Assembly: GCF_021155765.1 (NCBI RefSeq)
Contig: NC_060110.1
Location: 19,366,001 to 19,430,000 of the forward strand
Reading direction: 5' to 3'
Length of the DNA stretch: 64,000 nucleotides
Source: Diprion similis
Lineage: Eukaryota; Arthropoda; Insecta; Hymenoptera; Diprionidae
Shown: piece after piece, positions 13,701 through 27,800 of the stretch
Layout: each line of letters begins with the position of its first letter
Numbering within the stretch: position 1 is the first letter of the stretch
Position numbers and translations under genes: made by a program
Notes under the pieces: model-generated
What the model saw: only the letters and a program-made list of their open reading frames with translations
Database searches by the model: none
Told to the model about the DNA's origin: nothing

Positions 13701-16700
13701 TGTCAATCCTAAAAATGGAGTTTCGGCAAAAATTAAATCGCAAGCGTGCCGATTGGCGGCCATGTTGCTTCCGTTGTAACCTTTCCTTGTTGGCTATTAT
13801 GCAGTTGTGCGCACATTTTCACGCGATTTGTCTATCAGCCAGATCATAGACTGAAAATTATTTGAGCCTAAAGCATCATTAATCTGGTTCGAAACTAACT
13901 TTTTATTACCGGGAATCCATCTAGAGTAATTTAGTGGCATTTTCGCCTGGGATGGAAAGGGGTCACTCTTCATCCTCGACGGAACGACTCAACGATTTTC
14001 GTGTAACATAAGCTAATATGCAAAGCTGCGTGTTTGACGCGGCTCCATTATGCGGTATGACATAGGTACCTGTACGTAAAAATACGGGTATAATATACCG
14101 ACTCTCTACGAGCGAACAAATAAACGGAAATCTTTTTTCTTGGTGGCTATTCTTTGTAGAACGGTTCTTCGGCAAGAGTGATTGTGTACGGTGTTAGCAC
14201 TTGTATATTTTGTGTGATGCTTATTTTGATGGCAGTTCACAGCTACGGAAGTCCATATTATCGACTCGAAATAAAAGTGCGCTGATATAGGTTATTGGTA
14301 CGAACATGTTTATCTTTGGAAATCTGGTTCAATGGGTAAATACGCGTTAATGCTTCAGCCGTTGAATAGCGGGGAAACGAAAAGCGACAGCTTATGCCTG
14401 CAGCTATCGTCTATCGAACAAACATTCTGTGACTGGGAAAACGACAATGAGTTCTAGATGGAAGTTCGTGTCACCCCATCTAGATTCACGTCATAAACAA
14501 GTTACGAGTTTCCACATTACGATATACTTATATTAGATGCAAAAGGAAGATGCAAACCTATTTATAAACTCAGTATATTATTCGCAGAGGTGACAGGCGT
14601 ATTGAAAGAGAGTTATTATATTCCGGATACGATTTTAGGGGGAAAATCTGAGGGTGATCTTCCGTCGACTAAATTCCCAATACACCGTAAACTGAAGGCC
14701 AATAATAATCATTTCCACTGCCCGAAAAACAGTGACTGCTATCAAACTTTTTCACCATTACACGATCGATGCAGAAAAATTTTCTGGCACACGTCAGAGC
14801 CGAGAATAAACACGTCGTGAAAGTAAAAACATGAACACGGTTCAAGAAAAATAGGATTGTACGACACGTGGACTCGGTTATGACGAGGCGGTGCAGCCGG
14901 TGTAGAAAAAAAAATACGCAAACAGTACGAGGGTTTAGCGACGACGAAATCGCCGGAAATAAACGTTTCGTGTAAATTGAAACGTACAGCTCCACTTCTG
15001 CCAAACTTTGAACAACCGCGATTTGCTACAGATGCTTGAATTTCAAGCGCAACGAATGATTCGCATTCGTAATCGACCTTGTATCGTCTAAATACACGAA
15101 TTAGTTTCCAATTAAATATTATGCCACTGGAAAATAATTAATAGCTTCTATCCAGGCGGTTTATTGAACCCTACTTCGCTGCATTATACTGCTTTCTAAA
15201 TAACTGGCTGCTGGATTCTTGTCCAGGCGATCAATGTATTGACATTCCCAATTGAGGCTTGATTCATTGCGCAATGCTTCACAGCACTCTTTCCAATGCG
15301 AGCTGCTCAACTCTTGACTCTTAAAGAGCCCTTTACTCTGAGAGTGCATATATAAGGTTCGCCACAACAAGCGACACAGCTACTTCGACTTTCACCAGAT
15401 TACGTTTAGAGACTCCAGCATCAAACCGTCACGTCGAAGTCTGAAAACCGCGCTCAAGATTAAGGCTGCTTTAAAAATGCCCCTCATTATTATGCCATAA
15501 CAACGAACACTCGGAGACTGTTTTGTAGCCTTTACGACTGGCCGATTCCCGGAAGATCTAACCCTACGGAGCAATTCCGGAAAACCATCGGGGACCACCT
15601 TGTAGCGTGAACCACATTTAGCCCTCCTCAAGTCTATACATTTCACAAGAGTAACGATGTCAAGGTAGTAAAGTTTCCAACGGAAGGTGCAAGTGTCGAG
15701 AAACTTGAGCAGGACCTTATTGAAAATTAAATTTCGCGTGATTCAGGGCACGATCATCGGTTCTTGGTCTTCAGATTGTCCTCAGATCTTGGCATCCATT
15801 GAAGACCGAACCGTTGGTCTTGGGTCTCGAATTGGCTACTGGGATTCATGTTGTGAGTACGTATAGCCACATCGCGACTCGATAGTAGCCAGAACATGAC
15901 CAGGGCATAAATATATCCCCGACTTCTTACCGAGAAGCATCAAACGCTGCGTGATTCAGAGGCATGATACATAGCGGCCCCGATTTCTCCCCAGAGAGTG
16001 GACGCACACGGTGCATGAAACTCATTCGCAACAACTGCACTTTCATTCCCTCGGATGTAAGTGAGCTGCATTTGAAAACGCGTGGAATTTAAGGATTGAA
16101 AATGAGAAGAAGAACCTTGAAAAAATCGGGCGAATATAGCTGCAGTATTTGTTTTGGCAGATTCACACCTCGTGATGTTTACCAAGATTTTTAACGAGCT
16201 TCCCCGATGAGTTTGAGGCGTTATTAAAACCGACTGTATACCTGATCGGCTTAGGCACTCCGGGTGTCATGTGTGTACATCTTTGTAAATATTTACAGAA
16301 GCCTCACGAATCTTATGAGCGAAACGAAGACGATCGTCGGTCTTTTTGTCCAGAGCTCGTGTGTGTATCTCGTAATAATTACGACTTGCTCTGCGGTAAT
16401 GCGCAGCTTAAGAAATCTCGATTGAATCTGCGATAAACAAACTTGTAGACCCCGTTTACATGTGTCAACGTGTCTTTGGGCATACACACAGTGTAGAGTT
16501 TCAAGACGCCCTGAATCTTGCAGCGTTAAACACTGTGTGCAGCGCGCGTGCTCTGCTGCTGCCGAGACGTGGTGGGTATATAGGTATAAAGATTTTGCCG
16601 TCACGAGTGAAAATAGAAAGATCAGTTTTATTTTTGTCACCGACAAAGAGACCACGAAGAGTTTTACACCGCGAGACCACGATCGCGGCGTTTCTTGTGC

Positions 16701-19700
16701 CCACCTTCGTAGTTATAAACTATCGACCTGCACCATGTGGCATGGGAAAGCCGGTAAAAGACGAGCTACTCGAGTTACGCGCGTCTCTTCGATGGGCGAA
16801 TCATGGCCGAACTGTGAAAATCCCATGATTATACCCGATCGTTAGATCAGGTTCCATTCGGAAGCGTCCGAAAGCCACAAATCACTCGCCGATCGGTGGA
16901 AATCGGTGTTTTCCACATGCCTGTGACAAAGTCGCGCGGATTAAAGTCTGCATAGCCGGGCAGCGTTTCAAGTACGTTGAAAAATACTCCGAGCCGGTTT
17001 ATATATCCCAGATGTGTCTGTCGTCGAATAAAAATACGTAAGAAACAAGAGGCCCCATTGGCCAGTGGGAGCGGCACAACTGCGAAGCCATAAATCGGAC
17101 CGTTCTGCCTTTCGCGCCCACGGTAAAATAGACCCGAGTTCTGTCCATGCGGGTCGTATTGGTTCGGAGTCGAAGCTCGTCGTCGTAAATTAGCCCGACG
17201 ATATTCGCCGTTAAATCAAAACGTCGCGGTTCGATGGCGGAAAATTTCTTTCGAGGCAGCCGAGATTTCCTCATCTCCGTGAAATCAAAAGTATACACAC
17301 CTTTCGCTCGGAACCTTCAAAATATCTGTTTTTGCACTTGTCTTCTGACGTTTGCTAAAATATTTTTTTACAATTTAACAAATATAATTAATTTGAAGTC
17401 GCATCTACTATACTAGGAAATTTTTCCATATCTTGTATTTAAACTTGTATTTAGAACCGAGTCTCGACTTTCTTCTGCAACTTGTCATGCAAGGCAAGTT
17501 TTCCTTCATCCATCTTGCGATTTCTACTCATCGTTAATCTGAGAATTTCTGTTTATGGATGAAATCATTCAAATTTGAGAAGTTAGAGGAAAAGCTTGAG
17601 CACGTGGAAAGAGCCTCTTTGATCCCATTCCTCTTTTCTACATCAGATTATAACAGCGGAACAGCTGTGCTCTAAGAATCTTCTGAAGTAAACTGGCATC
17701 GCCGATAACTTCCGGTATGAAAGAGATGTAGGTATTCAGTTCTGCAGACTTTGAAGCAACTTGAGATAGTTGATCAAACGGTCACCGAAAGATTGAAAGG
17801 ATGAAAAAAATCGGAAAACAGGATGTGGCGAGAAGAGTTAGAAGTCAACTGAACTAACATCGGCGCATTTCTCTTCCTGGACTTCCCTGAATCGAACACC
17901 AATAGTGCAATTCATTACCTCTGGCATAGCGTTACGATTTTACGATCAGTCGACGTAACATCGTTACATGTTAAGCCTTCAGCGCGATCCCCACCAGTGA
18001 ATGTGAACGGTTCGCGGGCAGGTGTTCGTCACTTCTATTTATAGAATGGTGGCCTACTGTAATCGTGGTGGAGCTGCGTTAACGAATATGTATTGTATTT
18101 CTCCGAGAAGAAGAGAAGACCGCGGCTTCGTGCGTTGCAAATCGTGCGGCACGCGTCGCCCTGCGCAATATGAAACGCGGTGAAAATCGAAGTGATGAGG
18201 AATGGAACCGTGGGTTTAAGAATTTTGCCCTCAGTTCAAAGGACCCTGAGCGTCATTTGATGGGCGCAAATTCCCAGGCATAAATGATACGCGTGTTATC
18301 TCCCAAGTTACGGTTCCACTGGGTTCAGACTCGTAACTGGCGGTCTGAGGTTACATTTTCGAGAAAATATCTCGGACGAAGTTTTATCAATAACCCCGCG
18401 ATTCATGGAGAGGGTAAATTGATGGGCACGCTATGGCATCGGAATGCCTGCTATGCACCAGTTAAGAATTTCCTGTACTTTAGCTATCGCAGGAAAAAAT
18501 ATCACTCGACGACAACCCTAGACTAATTTAACCCAATTTGCCTTCCATGGTGGGGGCGCTTTGTATTCGCATTTTTATTGTTTTGTAATCATATTGTAAT
18601 GTTATTCCGATGGTTTCCTCGAGCCGTATTCTATCTATTCAATTGTCATTTATACGAAGAGAAAATGATCCTTTCAGGAGCAATGAATTCGCGAGAGAGA
18701 AAAAATTAACTGCTTCAAGCACTGTGGATGACGTGGAATGAACTGAAGTGTTAGAGCCTATTTCCTAGAAACTGTGCATATTTTTCAACACTCAAGAAAA
18801 ATATCAGAAGTAAAAGCCTGGAGTTTGAAATCGGCTTGAAATTGGTCAGGAATAGTATTCTATTTCCGATTTTCTTGTGACGGGGATATAAAACGCTCTC
18901 AATTCCGCGCCTCGTTGTCACAGTTGTCATTCGATAAATATGAAAGCTGTTTTTTTTTTCCGAAGAGTCGAAGACCCTGCAGGCGATTGGAATAATTCTT
19001 ACCCGACTATAATAATAATCAGCTGCTGACGCTGAATGAACTCGAAGAGTTTCACAGAGTGGCTGAAGCTCGATTTGCATGGCCAAAGTTTTTCCATATT
19101 CCAAAAATATTCATTCATATTCAAAAGGGAAAAATTATTTGCAACACGTCCAAGCCTTCACTTTCCCCATATGTCCAAGTTGACCCGAACCGATCGGTTT
19201 AGTGATAACTTCGATCCGAGTCAACGGCGTAAAAGATGTAGGACGAAGGTAACAATGACTAGCGGTTCATGGATTTAAAGATCATAAATTAGCCTGACCT
19301 TCAACCCTCGTCGCGGTTTTATGTGGCAAAAATTTTTCCAGTCAGTCCGTTAAGTCTTGCCGGTTTAACGACGCGAACTGGCGCCGGAAGCGTACAGTCA
19401 CGTCAAACCGACTCCTTCGGACGCCTTTCTTGGTTCTAGATTTCCTGGGATAACTACGCTTGGAGTGTACTTTTCACCCAACACCCTACAGACACCACAA
19501 TGAAAGTCTACGTGGGTGTAACTGGCGTCTTGACACTGCGCATGCAGAATAAAGCCGAAGGACCGAGACGTTGAAGCAGGCTCGTTTGATACTTGCAGTA
19601 AGTGAGTTTTATGCATGTTCTAATTGAAGGTTATTGCAACGGAAAATACTCACATCCTGTATACCAATTTGCAAGGTGCGGTAAATTTCGCGAATCCGTG

Positions 19701-22700
19701 ATGAAAGATGCACCTGTTTTCCGAAAATCCAATCAAAGTTTGATCAAAATCTTTTTTTTTTCTTCGCAGACACATGGAAGTGAACCCAATAGGACGGGCA
19801 ACAGCTTTGATGGAAGGATGCAACAATCTTTGATTATTTTGGTACACTGACCCGAAAGCTAAATCGTGGGATGAAAGATTTACGCAAGATTGAAGATCCA
19901 CCGCATATACGTGTCGATGATGCAATTTATAAAATTAACAAACCGCAAAGTGACGCCTAAATACTACGCGTACATATTTGCGAGATGAATTAACACCCAA
20001 GTCGACTTCTGACAAGAGGATCACCTCTTATATATACGGTAGACATTTTGGCACAAGCCTTTTTCATTTAGATTCAACGTGCCAAACCGCCCTCCTCCTC
20101 TTACTTGCTGCATTCAGCTTGAATACTTTTGATCTGTGTTACATTCACAATCAGAGACGCCGAAATACCACGTAATCTTATTTCAGATTATCCAACGCTG
20201 ATCACGCATCAAAAAATCAATAAACAAACAAACTCTCACTAACCACAATCTTCCTTTTTCTTTTTCGGAACCTTGATTTTGTTCAATTTTTGCAAGGTTA
20301 TCGCAACGAAGACGCCTCTTCATTTATGTAGTTCGGATAAATTTCCGGAGTTTTTTCTGCTTTGTTATTCATCCGAGATAAAATGTGGGCAGTTATTTTT
20401 TTCATTCACTGCCGTAACTGGGTCTCTGGAGAATAATATACAAAGCTCGCGAAGCTTCACCATCGGATTTTAACTCTCAACGGACCATCAGCCGCTTGTA
20501 TACGTCACGCCCTAGGATCGCGTAGGAACAGGGCTCGGACTCGTAAACTCATTCATAAAACTATATCCACTTCCAGTAGCTACCGGTGAATGAAATTTGA
20601 CTGACAGCGGCCAGGTGTTGATGTAGCCACCTTGCGCAATACAAGGGAAATAAAAAGCGCCGCGTTATACGGTCAGAATAAATTACTCAACATCCGTGCA
20701 CCACCCACGTATTATATGAAACAGTCCCTCTTTGTTTACGTATATGTATATCCATATTATGTATAACGAGACAGAGAATTAGAATCAAGCAGGCGTGCAG
20801 TCGAATCTATGTACAACAATCGTCGCTTCTGGCCCTGCAGCTTTTGCAGTTATTATCGTAAGTATAGTACCTAATCGCTTTCATGAAACACTTGGCAGAT
20901 ACTTCATTCATTGCGGGAATCTTGGATTTGCCTTTTAGAAACCTTGAACTTTTTAATTAATGAACCAAAGATTTTAGTAAGAATCACTTTTACTCTTTGT
21001 TTTTAATTAAAAATTTTTTTAAATATTTCCATACAACCGATAGCATTATTTGAATACTATAAATTTTGTATTTCCTACTTCGAGGATAACGACAATCTTA
21101 GATAATACTAATTCGCATTTTGGTCTACATTATAAAATACATAGTCATCTCTAGCAAGTTTCTAATACTTAAAAAAAGGGAAAAAATAGTCACACCATGT
21201 ACAGTGGAACGATTAACAGAAACTGTTAAGTCATAGCATCTTTTTTAGCATGGATATAGATATCTATTACAGTATGTGAATACGTATGGTAGTTGCAAAT
21301 AAAGCTCGTGTCAAGAACCTTTCACGAGTTTTGCATAAAAATGACTGACTTCATTCCTGGCCTTGGATACAAAAATAAATCCTACGAGATGTAGGTAAAA
21401 TAGAATTACCTTCACTTTAAATCCATGACACGTGTTTATTCGATTGGTATTGGTGAACTTTACAGAATAGGTTACCTACACGCTGCCAGAGTGACACGCA
21501 CAGTAACTAACGATTACGTGACTCTGCCATAATCAATTTGGTCGATGACAAAGGTAAGCAAGGTAAAAAAATACTAAAAGAACTGTTTAAACGATCCAGC
21601 GCATCACTATGATTATAATTTATATGACCGTTGTCGGCGTTGCGACATGTTTTTTTTTTGTCTTTCGTTTTACTTTTTTTTTTATCAACAAATGATTTCG
21701 AAAATGCAAACAAATCTTGACGTGAGATGAGACTCGGATCGAAGTTGTCGACATGCGAAGCGAGGAAATGGGAGGAAAAATATCGCTGTTGAAAATTCGA
21801 GAGAGAATTTACGAGATTTCGGCATCACGTCGGAGAGCGGCGTTGACGTCCATTAATTAAACTTATTATACACGAAGGAAAACAAAAACATATCGCTGCA
21901 CGTGAATGGGGTCGTTGAGATAATTCATAGCGTAATAACAGCTGTCACGATATACTAATTGATCGTGACCCAATGATGTTTCCGTCATTTGTCCGGGATA
22001 GTTGGGGCGACCACCTATAAGCGTTGAACATTCGTGAAACATTTAACTGCGCATCTGACACGTGCAACAGCTCAGACTTCATCGTCAGCCAGTAATAGCA
22101 TCTAGCCGAATAGCCGAGGACTGGATGTGTATAAACGTCTAGATATAAGATCGAGGTGAGAAGACGTGTAAAGAGAAAAATGCGATCTCATCTAATTTTC
22201 AAATTCTCTGGTCTGTGTAATATTCGCTTCAACTAAGATGAATTATAGATTTTTCCAAAGCAAATAAGCGGGTGATTCACAACATCTAAAAATCAATTGC
22301 ATATTCGGTTAAAGAAAATACTCTACTCCTTATACCGCGAGGTCATTAAGCCTCGGACTTTCCGTTGTAGAAGTCTTAGATGTATAACTTTGAACTGTGA
22401 AATTTACAGCAATATCGTTTCATATTTTAACCAACCCCCCCTCGACGATTTTTACCGATAGAGAAACTATGTATGTGTACAGCAAGTCGACAAGAATACG
22501 GTATAAACAATTATTACATTTATTTGAACACTGGCTTGGATTTTCAAAATCGAAAGGGCTAATTTCTGTTCAAGTTCTCGGGATTTACACGCCTGCAGCA
22601 ACAGCATGTTGACACTTTCTAATGTTAGTTATCACGGAGTCACCGGCTTGTCAGTCAGCAGCTGGAGTCAGTAGTTACGGTCAGTAGCTGTCAGCCGAAA

Positions 22701-23074
22701 GCGCCTAACGTTTGTCACCTCGAACGCTGCACCGCGTACCATGTAATCTGAACTCAGGCGTACGGTTCAACTGGCTGATAATAGCTTGATGCGGTCTATT
22801 TTTACAAGGTGAGAATAAAAGTACAATAAAACGCAGGGGAAAAGGAGGTGGAGCAAAATCTAAAAACGATATCCAAAGTTTCAAAAAAGTAATGGGAAGA
22901 GTGAACGTCTGAAAATGAATAGTTTTGGAATGTTTCACGTGTTTTACACGATCGTTAATCGTCCGTTGAATCTTGTTTGAAGTTCGCTGCTCAACGCCAC
23001 TAGATTATCCGGCAGTTTTTCTTCTCTCTATATCTATATAAATAAAATCCCAAGGGATCGAGCGGAAAACTCAC
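7701..23074. other. Long intron or intergenic desert; no gene recognised
   Basis: This 15-kb AT-rich stretch lies between alternative N-terminal exons of the minus-strand Msp300-like gene and is probably intron for the longer isoform. It holds GA and TA microsatellites near 9.1-9.4 kb and several open frames of 60-160 codons at 10.4-10.9, 13.4-13.8, 14.6-15.0 and 16.3-17.3 kb. None shows a domain, plausible splice sites in phase, or a familiar motif. Confidence 0.5.
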
Positions 23075-23303
23075 CCTGAAGTTGCTGGATGGTCGCTTGG
23101 TACTCGGCTAGCTTCTCGTCAACGTAATCCTGGCTCTGACTCGCGATGATTTCCGCCGTACTCGGTCCCGTCGCTTCTTCGTCGCCCTGACTCGGCTCCA
23201 ACGGCACACCGACGTACTCGTAATCACCAGGTCTGTACGGTGCGATCAGGTATTCCGGTGGACCACAGGGAATCGGCGAACCGCTTCCGCTTCCCACCGG
23301 ACT
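23075..23303 (-). CDS. Second exon of the long alternative N-terminus, Msp300/nesprin-1-like
   Basis: This internal exon encodes 76 residues plus one base. It opens in phase 0 after an acceptor (ACGCAG) with SPVGSGSGSPIPCG, continues through GPPEYLIAPYRPGDYEYVG, and ends in an acidic, helix-prone segment reading TAEIIASQSQDYVDEKLAEY then QATIQQLQ, followed by a good donor (CAGG/GTGAGT) in phase 1. The phase-0 acceptor fits exactly the phase-0 donor of the exon at 24449. The phase-1 G at its end matches the end of the exon at 6316-7000, so both isoforms can join one shared downstream exon. The QDYVDEKLAEYQATIQQLQ segment is what I associate with the region just before the first CH domain of Msp300. 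That family name is inference; coding status is well supported. Confidence 0.65.
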
Positions 23304-24054
23304 CTGCGTAGACGCAAAAAACAATTATCTCGCTTGCTGGCTGTCAGGTCGAATTTTGCGATATCGATTTATCCTTGTCCAAAATCGAAGGTCCCTGAAT
23401 TCTCTTAGAATGACTTCGATACCGGAAAACAATTTTTTGGTTGAAAAATAGGTATTCCCGCTTGGGATATATTTAAACTATGCAATAAATGACGTAAAAA
23501 TAACTGTATCATACACAAAGAGCAAGATGTGTAGTTTTGATTAGTTGAACACCTTTCAAGGAAATAATTAATTTCAAATTTATAATCAGCTTAACTCAAC
23601 TAATGAATATTAACGAAATATTTGAAATCGGATAGTGCTTTTTTCAAGAATTCCATCATGTTATTGAACCCCAAACTACGATTTCAACTGCAGGGTTACG
23701 GCATTTAAAATTTTATGTGTAACAATAAACCATATCTTTATATTCCTCGAAGCACGAAATCCGGTGTACATGTGTAAAAACATTAATGGCTGCAGAATAA
23801 TTATTTGAAAATCGCCATAAACGATCCGAGTTTTCGGTGAAAACTCCATCAAACCGTTAAGGAGGTTGGACGACCAAAAGTCGATACTTTTTATTAATTT
23901 TACTCCGAGATAGTCGCGCATCGAAGATTAATCAAATTAACCTAATCGCAAACTGCGATAATTTCTTAAAAATTCCAAAACTAAACATACTGAAATTATA
24001 TACAGAAGCTTGGATATCGATGTCTGACTTGATTCAAAAGTGTATATTTTAATA

Positions 24055-24096
24055 CGAATTGACTAAACAAGAAAAATTTTTCTACTAGTCAATTCG
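24055..24096. repeat. 42-bp near-perfect palindrome
   Basis: Eleven-base outer arms (CGAATTGACTA and TAGTCAATTCG) are exact reverse complements. Inside them lies a second self-complementary core, AGAAAAATTTTTCT, offset by a small internal loop. It sits in an AT-rich intron of the minus-strand gene between its two exons at 24.4 and 23.3 kb. No flanking duplication was identified. Confidence 0.8.
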
Positions 24097-24448
24097 ATAT
24101 TGCCATTTATTGATAATGTGCACAATGAGGTTGAATAATTAAAATCTAAACGATATAAACATGTTAAAACTAAAAGTATTTCATTGGGATCGTAGAAAAT
24201 ATTTTTGTGAACAAAATGAGCTATCACAGTTTCAAAAATCTCACAAATCTACTAAATTTTTCATAATTTGGAAGCGGTCTAAAGTGAAACATTGTTACCT
24301 GAGCTTTCGTTTACAATTTCACTATTTCTCGTTTCCGTATTTGCAAATAAAACATCATCGCTGATAAACAGACCGTCCATCAACTCACTAAATACTCATC
24401 ATGCTGGTGACAGAATGTTCACCCATTGAGGACGAACATTTTTCTCAC

Positions 24449-24856
24449 CTGCGGTGGTAAATAAGGTCGAGGAACCGATCCTGGCGGCAAAGGCGACGGC
24501 CATCGAGGTCTCGGGCATTGGATGTATCCCGGTGGTGGTGGACAGCCGAAAATCGGGGACATTCCCGGGGAAATGGGCATGCCCATGGGCACCGGACTCA
24601 TGGGGTGCATCATGGGGGGATAGCTGAGCGGCGACATGGGGTGCGGATGCATGGGGGTGGTTGGCCCGCGAGAGCGATTATGGGGATGAGGTAGGGAGTG
24701 GGGGTGGGTGTTTGGATGGTGGTGAGGTGGGGGTGAGGGACTGTAAGGAGACGCCGGTCGGAACGGACTTGGAGCGCCTGGCCGGTTCGCCCAGCTTCCC
24801 GGAGGAACACCGGGAGGCCCAGGCGTGCCCGGCGGGCGCGTCGGATGCTGCGACAT
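24449..24856 (-). CDS. First coding exon (Pro/His-rich) of the long alternative N-terminus, Msp300/nesprin-1-like
   Basis: This exon encodes 136 residues and ends in phase 0 at a strong donor (CCGCAG/GTGAGA). It starts at the ATG at 24856 (MSQHPTRPPGTPG...). The product is low-complexity: runs of Pro, Gly and Ser, a His-rich stretch around SPPPHHHPNTHPHSLPHPH, then Met/Pro-rich repeats such as MHPMSPVPMGMPISPGMSP, ending VPRPYLPPQ. It joins in frame to the exon at 23303-23075 to give a 212-residue leader before a shared exon outside the window. Its first residues (MSQ, then Pro/Gly-rich) echo the alternative exon at 7000. A CAG acceptor lies about 15-20 bases upstream of the ATG on the minus strand, so the exon may be preceded by a spliced untranslated exon. 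The disordered leader suggests a flexible tail rather than a folded domain. Confidence 0.6.
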
Positions 24857-27800
24857 GTCGCACTACTTTTTTATACTGCTGTAACTGGCCCTCTCTTCGC
24901 TGATCAGCATCGCTGTAAATAGATTTATAAACAATCGCGTTATAGTCGTGTCTGTATAGTTGTAACAGATACGGAGATGTGAGATTTTCAGGGTTGGGAG
25001 TGCATCTGAAGTTTGTCTTTTTGGTCAACTGAAAAATTGAATCGAAAATGTATCTTTCTTGATTTGTACAGAATTCATTTACGATTGAAGTCAACTCTAG
25101 TTCATTTAAATCGCTCAAACAATGCAATTTTTTTTACTGGAATAAAAATTTAATAACGCGATATCTTGAAAGGCATCAATAATTATCTCGTTGTAGCTGA
25201 AATTTACGGGTTTTAATTTTCTTCGGTGTTAAACAAATATTGCTTCAACTGAATTCAAATCAATGAACTTCGGTAGCATTTTAAACCTGCGTTATATAAA
25301 ATTTCCGTCTTTACAAGTTTTTGACTGGAATGTACGGTCGGTACATGCTTAAGTAACTTTTGACATTTCCGCGGGAATCGTCGATACCTACTAACCAATA
25401 CGATAAGAGATATTATAATAGTAAAATTGTTTTTAGAATCTTGCGTTTTTTCGATTAACTAATTGAGTAAATTAGATGGAATTACTGTTTCCCAACTATC
25501 CCAGTCTTGATTTCGGTGAAAAATTTCATTTATACTTTTTTATCTCCGTTATTTCAGGCTTGCCAGATGAAAAGTCGTTATACCGTCTCGAATTAGTTTT
25601 GAGAAAATAAACTCTTGGAATTGTGCGGCTGAAAAAATCCGCTACGATGTTTTTCGTCACATGCATAGCTTGACCTCAAAACTAGATTTGCTGCGATATT
25701 ATACAATAGTGTATTGCTGAAAATTTCCATAGAGATAAATCCAATTATCTGAACTTCGTGATCTAATAAGTATAGCCAAAATAATCTATTTCGCGTTGTA
25801 AAATCTACGTCAGACATTGGTAGACATAAAGTGATATTCAGTATAAGTTTTAATTCAGAAAAAAATTGGTCATTAATTAAGTGCCTTTCAATAAAGGTTA
25901 TATTCAAAGTTTGATAACAAAGAACTAATGATATGAAGCAAAAGTTCGCGACCAGGAGAAGAAAAGACAGGAAGAATGCAAAGCTTAATCACAGTAAAGG
26001 AAGAAAAATTTTAAAAGTAAAAAAATTGATTGATTAAGTGCGCGACGATCTATCAGACAAGTTTCACCCGTCAACCATCCGTCGAGAGATTTTCCACTCA
26101 GTTAGAAACTTTCGTGAAACGTGCCAATCCAAAAGCAAAATCGAGTGACGCAATAGTGGAGTAAAAATACAGACCACTGCAAGAGGATGTTAAACATGGA
26201 GTGGTGTACGATTTGAAAATTGTAACGGATATTTGAAGATGGCATAATTTTTTGCGCGGACGGTACGAGTATCGTTCACTCGGTTAAGCGATAAGACAAA
26301 TTCGTGGTACCGGCCACGACGCATGTAAAACATGATTCGGCGAACGTGATTACATGGCCAAGAATTCTTCGAGGAATGCATCCGTTATCCGCCCGCAAGC
26401 TTATCTTTTTTATTGGAAGAGTTGTATTGCTTGTCGCCCAAGCTCAGCATGCTTTGAAATATTCAGGGTCCCAGGCTTTCGATGGGAAGGAAATTCAGGT
26501 GGCTCTGAAAAAAGCTCGTTTCTGCCCGAATAAAACGACAACCGCGTCTCAATAGTCTGATTATCAGCGATGGCCACTGAGTAAGCTAAAAATAATCAAG
26601 GAAACGATTAATCGAGTTGGAAAAAATAACCAAACACGACTCGGTTGAATCAGTAAAAATTAATCGGATCATCGATTATTTCGTATTTTTTTAAAACGGT
26701 GCATTTGGAACCAAGATTGCGTAAATTTCAGTACATAGTCTTAATACCGGAAAAGTTTGTTGATAATTTACAGTTTTGTTACAAATTTTTTGCAATTTCA
26801 GATAAAAATCTTCATTTATCTTTCACTCATTATATCAAATAGGTGCTTAGCAAAAAAAACAATTATAATAATTGATACTTTGATCGGATAAATTTATATT
26901 TTATTGCGTAGTTCATGGGAGTAAAAAACAAAAATCGATTACGAGAAAAAATATACGAGTCGGTCGATTAATCGAGTTTGAAACATAATCGATTTAATAG
27001 GAAATCGATTATTTAATGATATCGGCTGCTGCCACTCTACTGCAGCATCGAGCCTCGCATTAATACTCATCAACCGCTATCAAAGGTTCTCGATTCTTTA
27101 TTTACTGAATTAAACTACCAGTTTAAATGATTGCGCTTTCCTATTAGTTGATATAATTCAATTGTCTGTCTAAGCTAAAACGAATTGAGGGCGAAATTCG
27201 AGTGAGCTGTTGATTTGTTAAATATCATAAAATATTATTTTGAATTAACGACGAAGTGCTTTGATCTCAATTTCGGTTAATTAAAATCCATGTGACCAAT
27301 AATTTACTTCCCTTTCAATACGTCATCGCTTTATTTAACTTCATCGTTGCGCAACGATCACTAGCGAGAATAAAAATAATTTTTACAACGATTGCGGGAT
27401 GGTTATACAGTGGAAATCCTCGCCCACTATGCAGACGAATCTCGAAGGTGCTTGCAGGTTGACTTGTGACTCCGATCTTGTCCCGTATTTCTCGTCGTTA
27501 TATTTTATCGGGTGCGAAAACTACACGTGCGTCTAAAAATTCTCTGTTATGAAAAGATCGTTCAGCGAATTTAGTCTTTGCATTAATAAACAGCCGTTAA
27601 TCATACACGTGTAAAGCAGAGAAACATGAAATAATCAGAAAGTATTTTTTCACCCAGAAGAAAAATGTCCGATGTTATCACGAGCTGTTCAATTTCACTG
27701 GATTTTAGATACATTACAATTCCATAGGGAAAACTTAACATCATGGGTGCTGCTATATTTTCTTGGTTTCTCTGTTTAACATGCATACAACATATTTCAA

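Noticed and set aside
13433-13849. Plus-strand 138-codon frame (MSNVQVWRSDG...)
   Set aside because: No familiar motif, no in-phase splice partners, and composition after the first 70 codons looks random.
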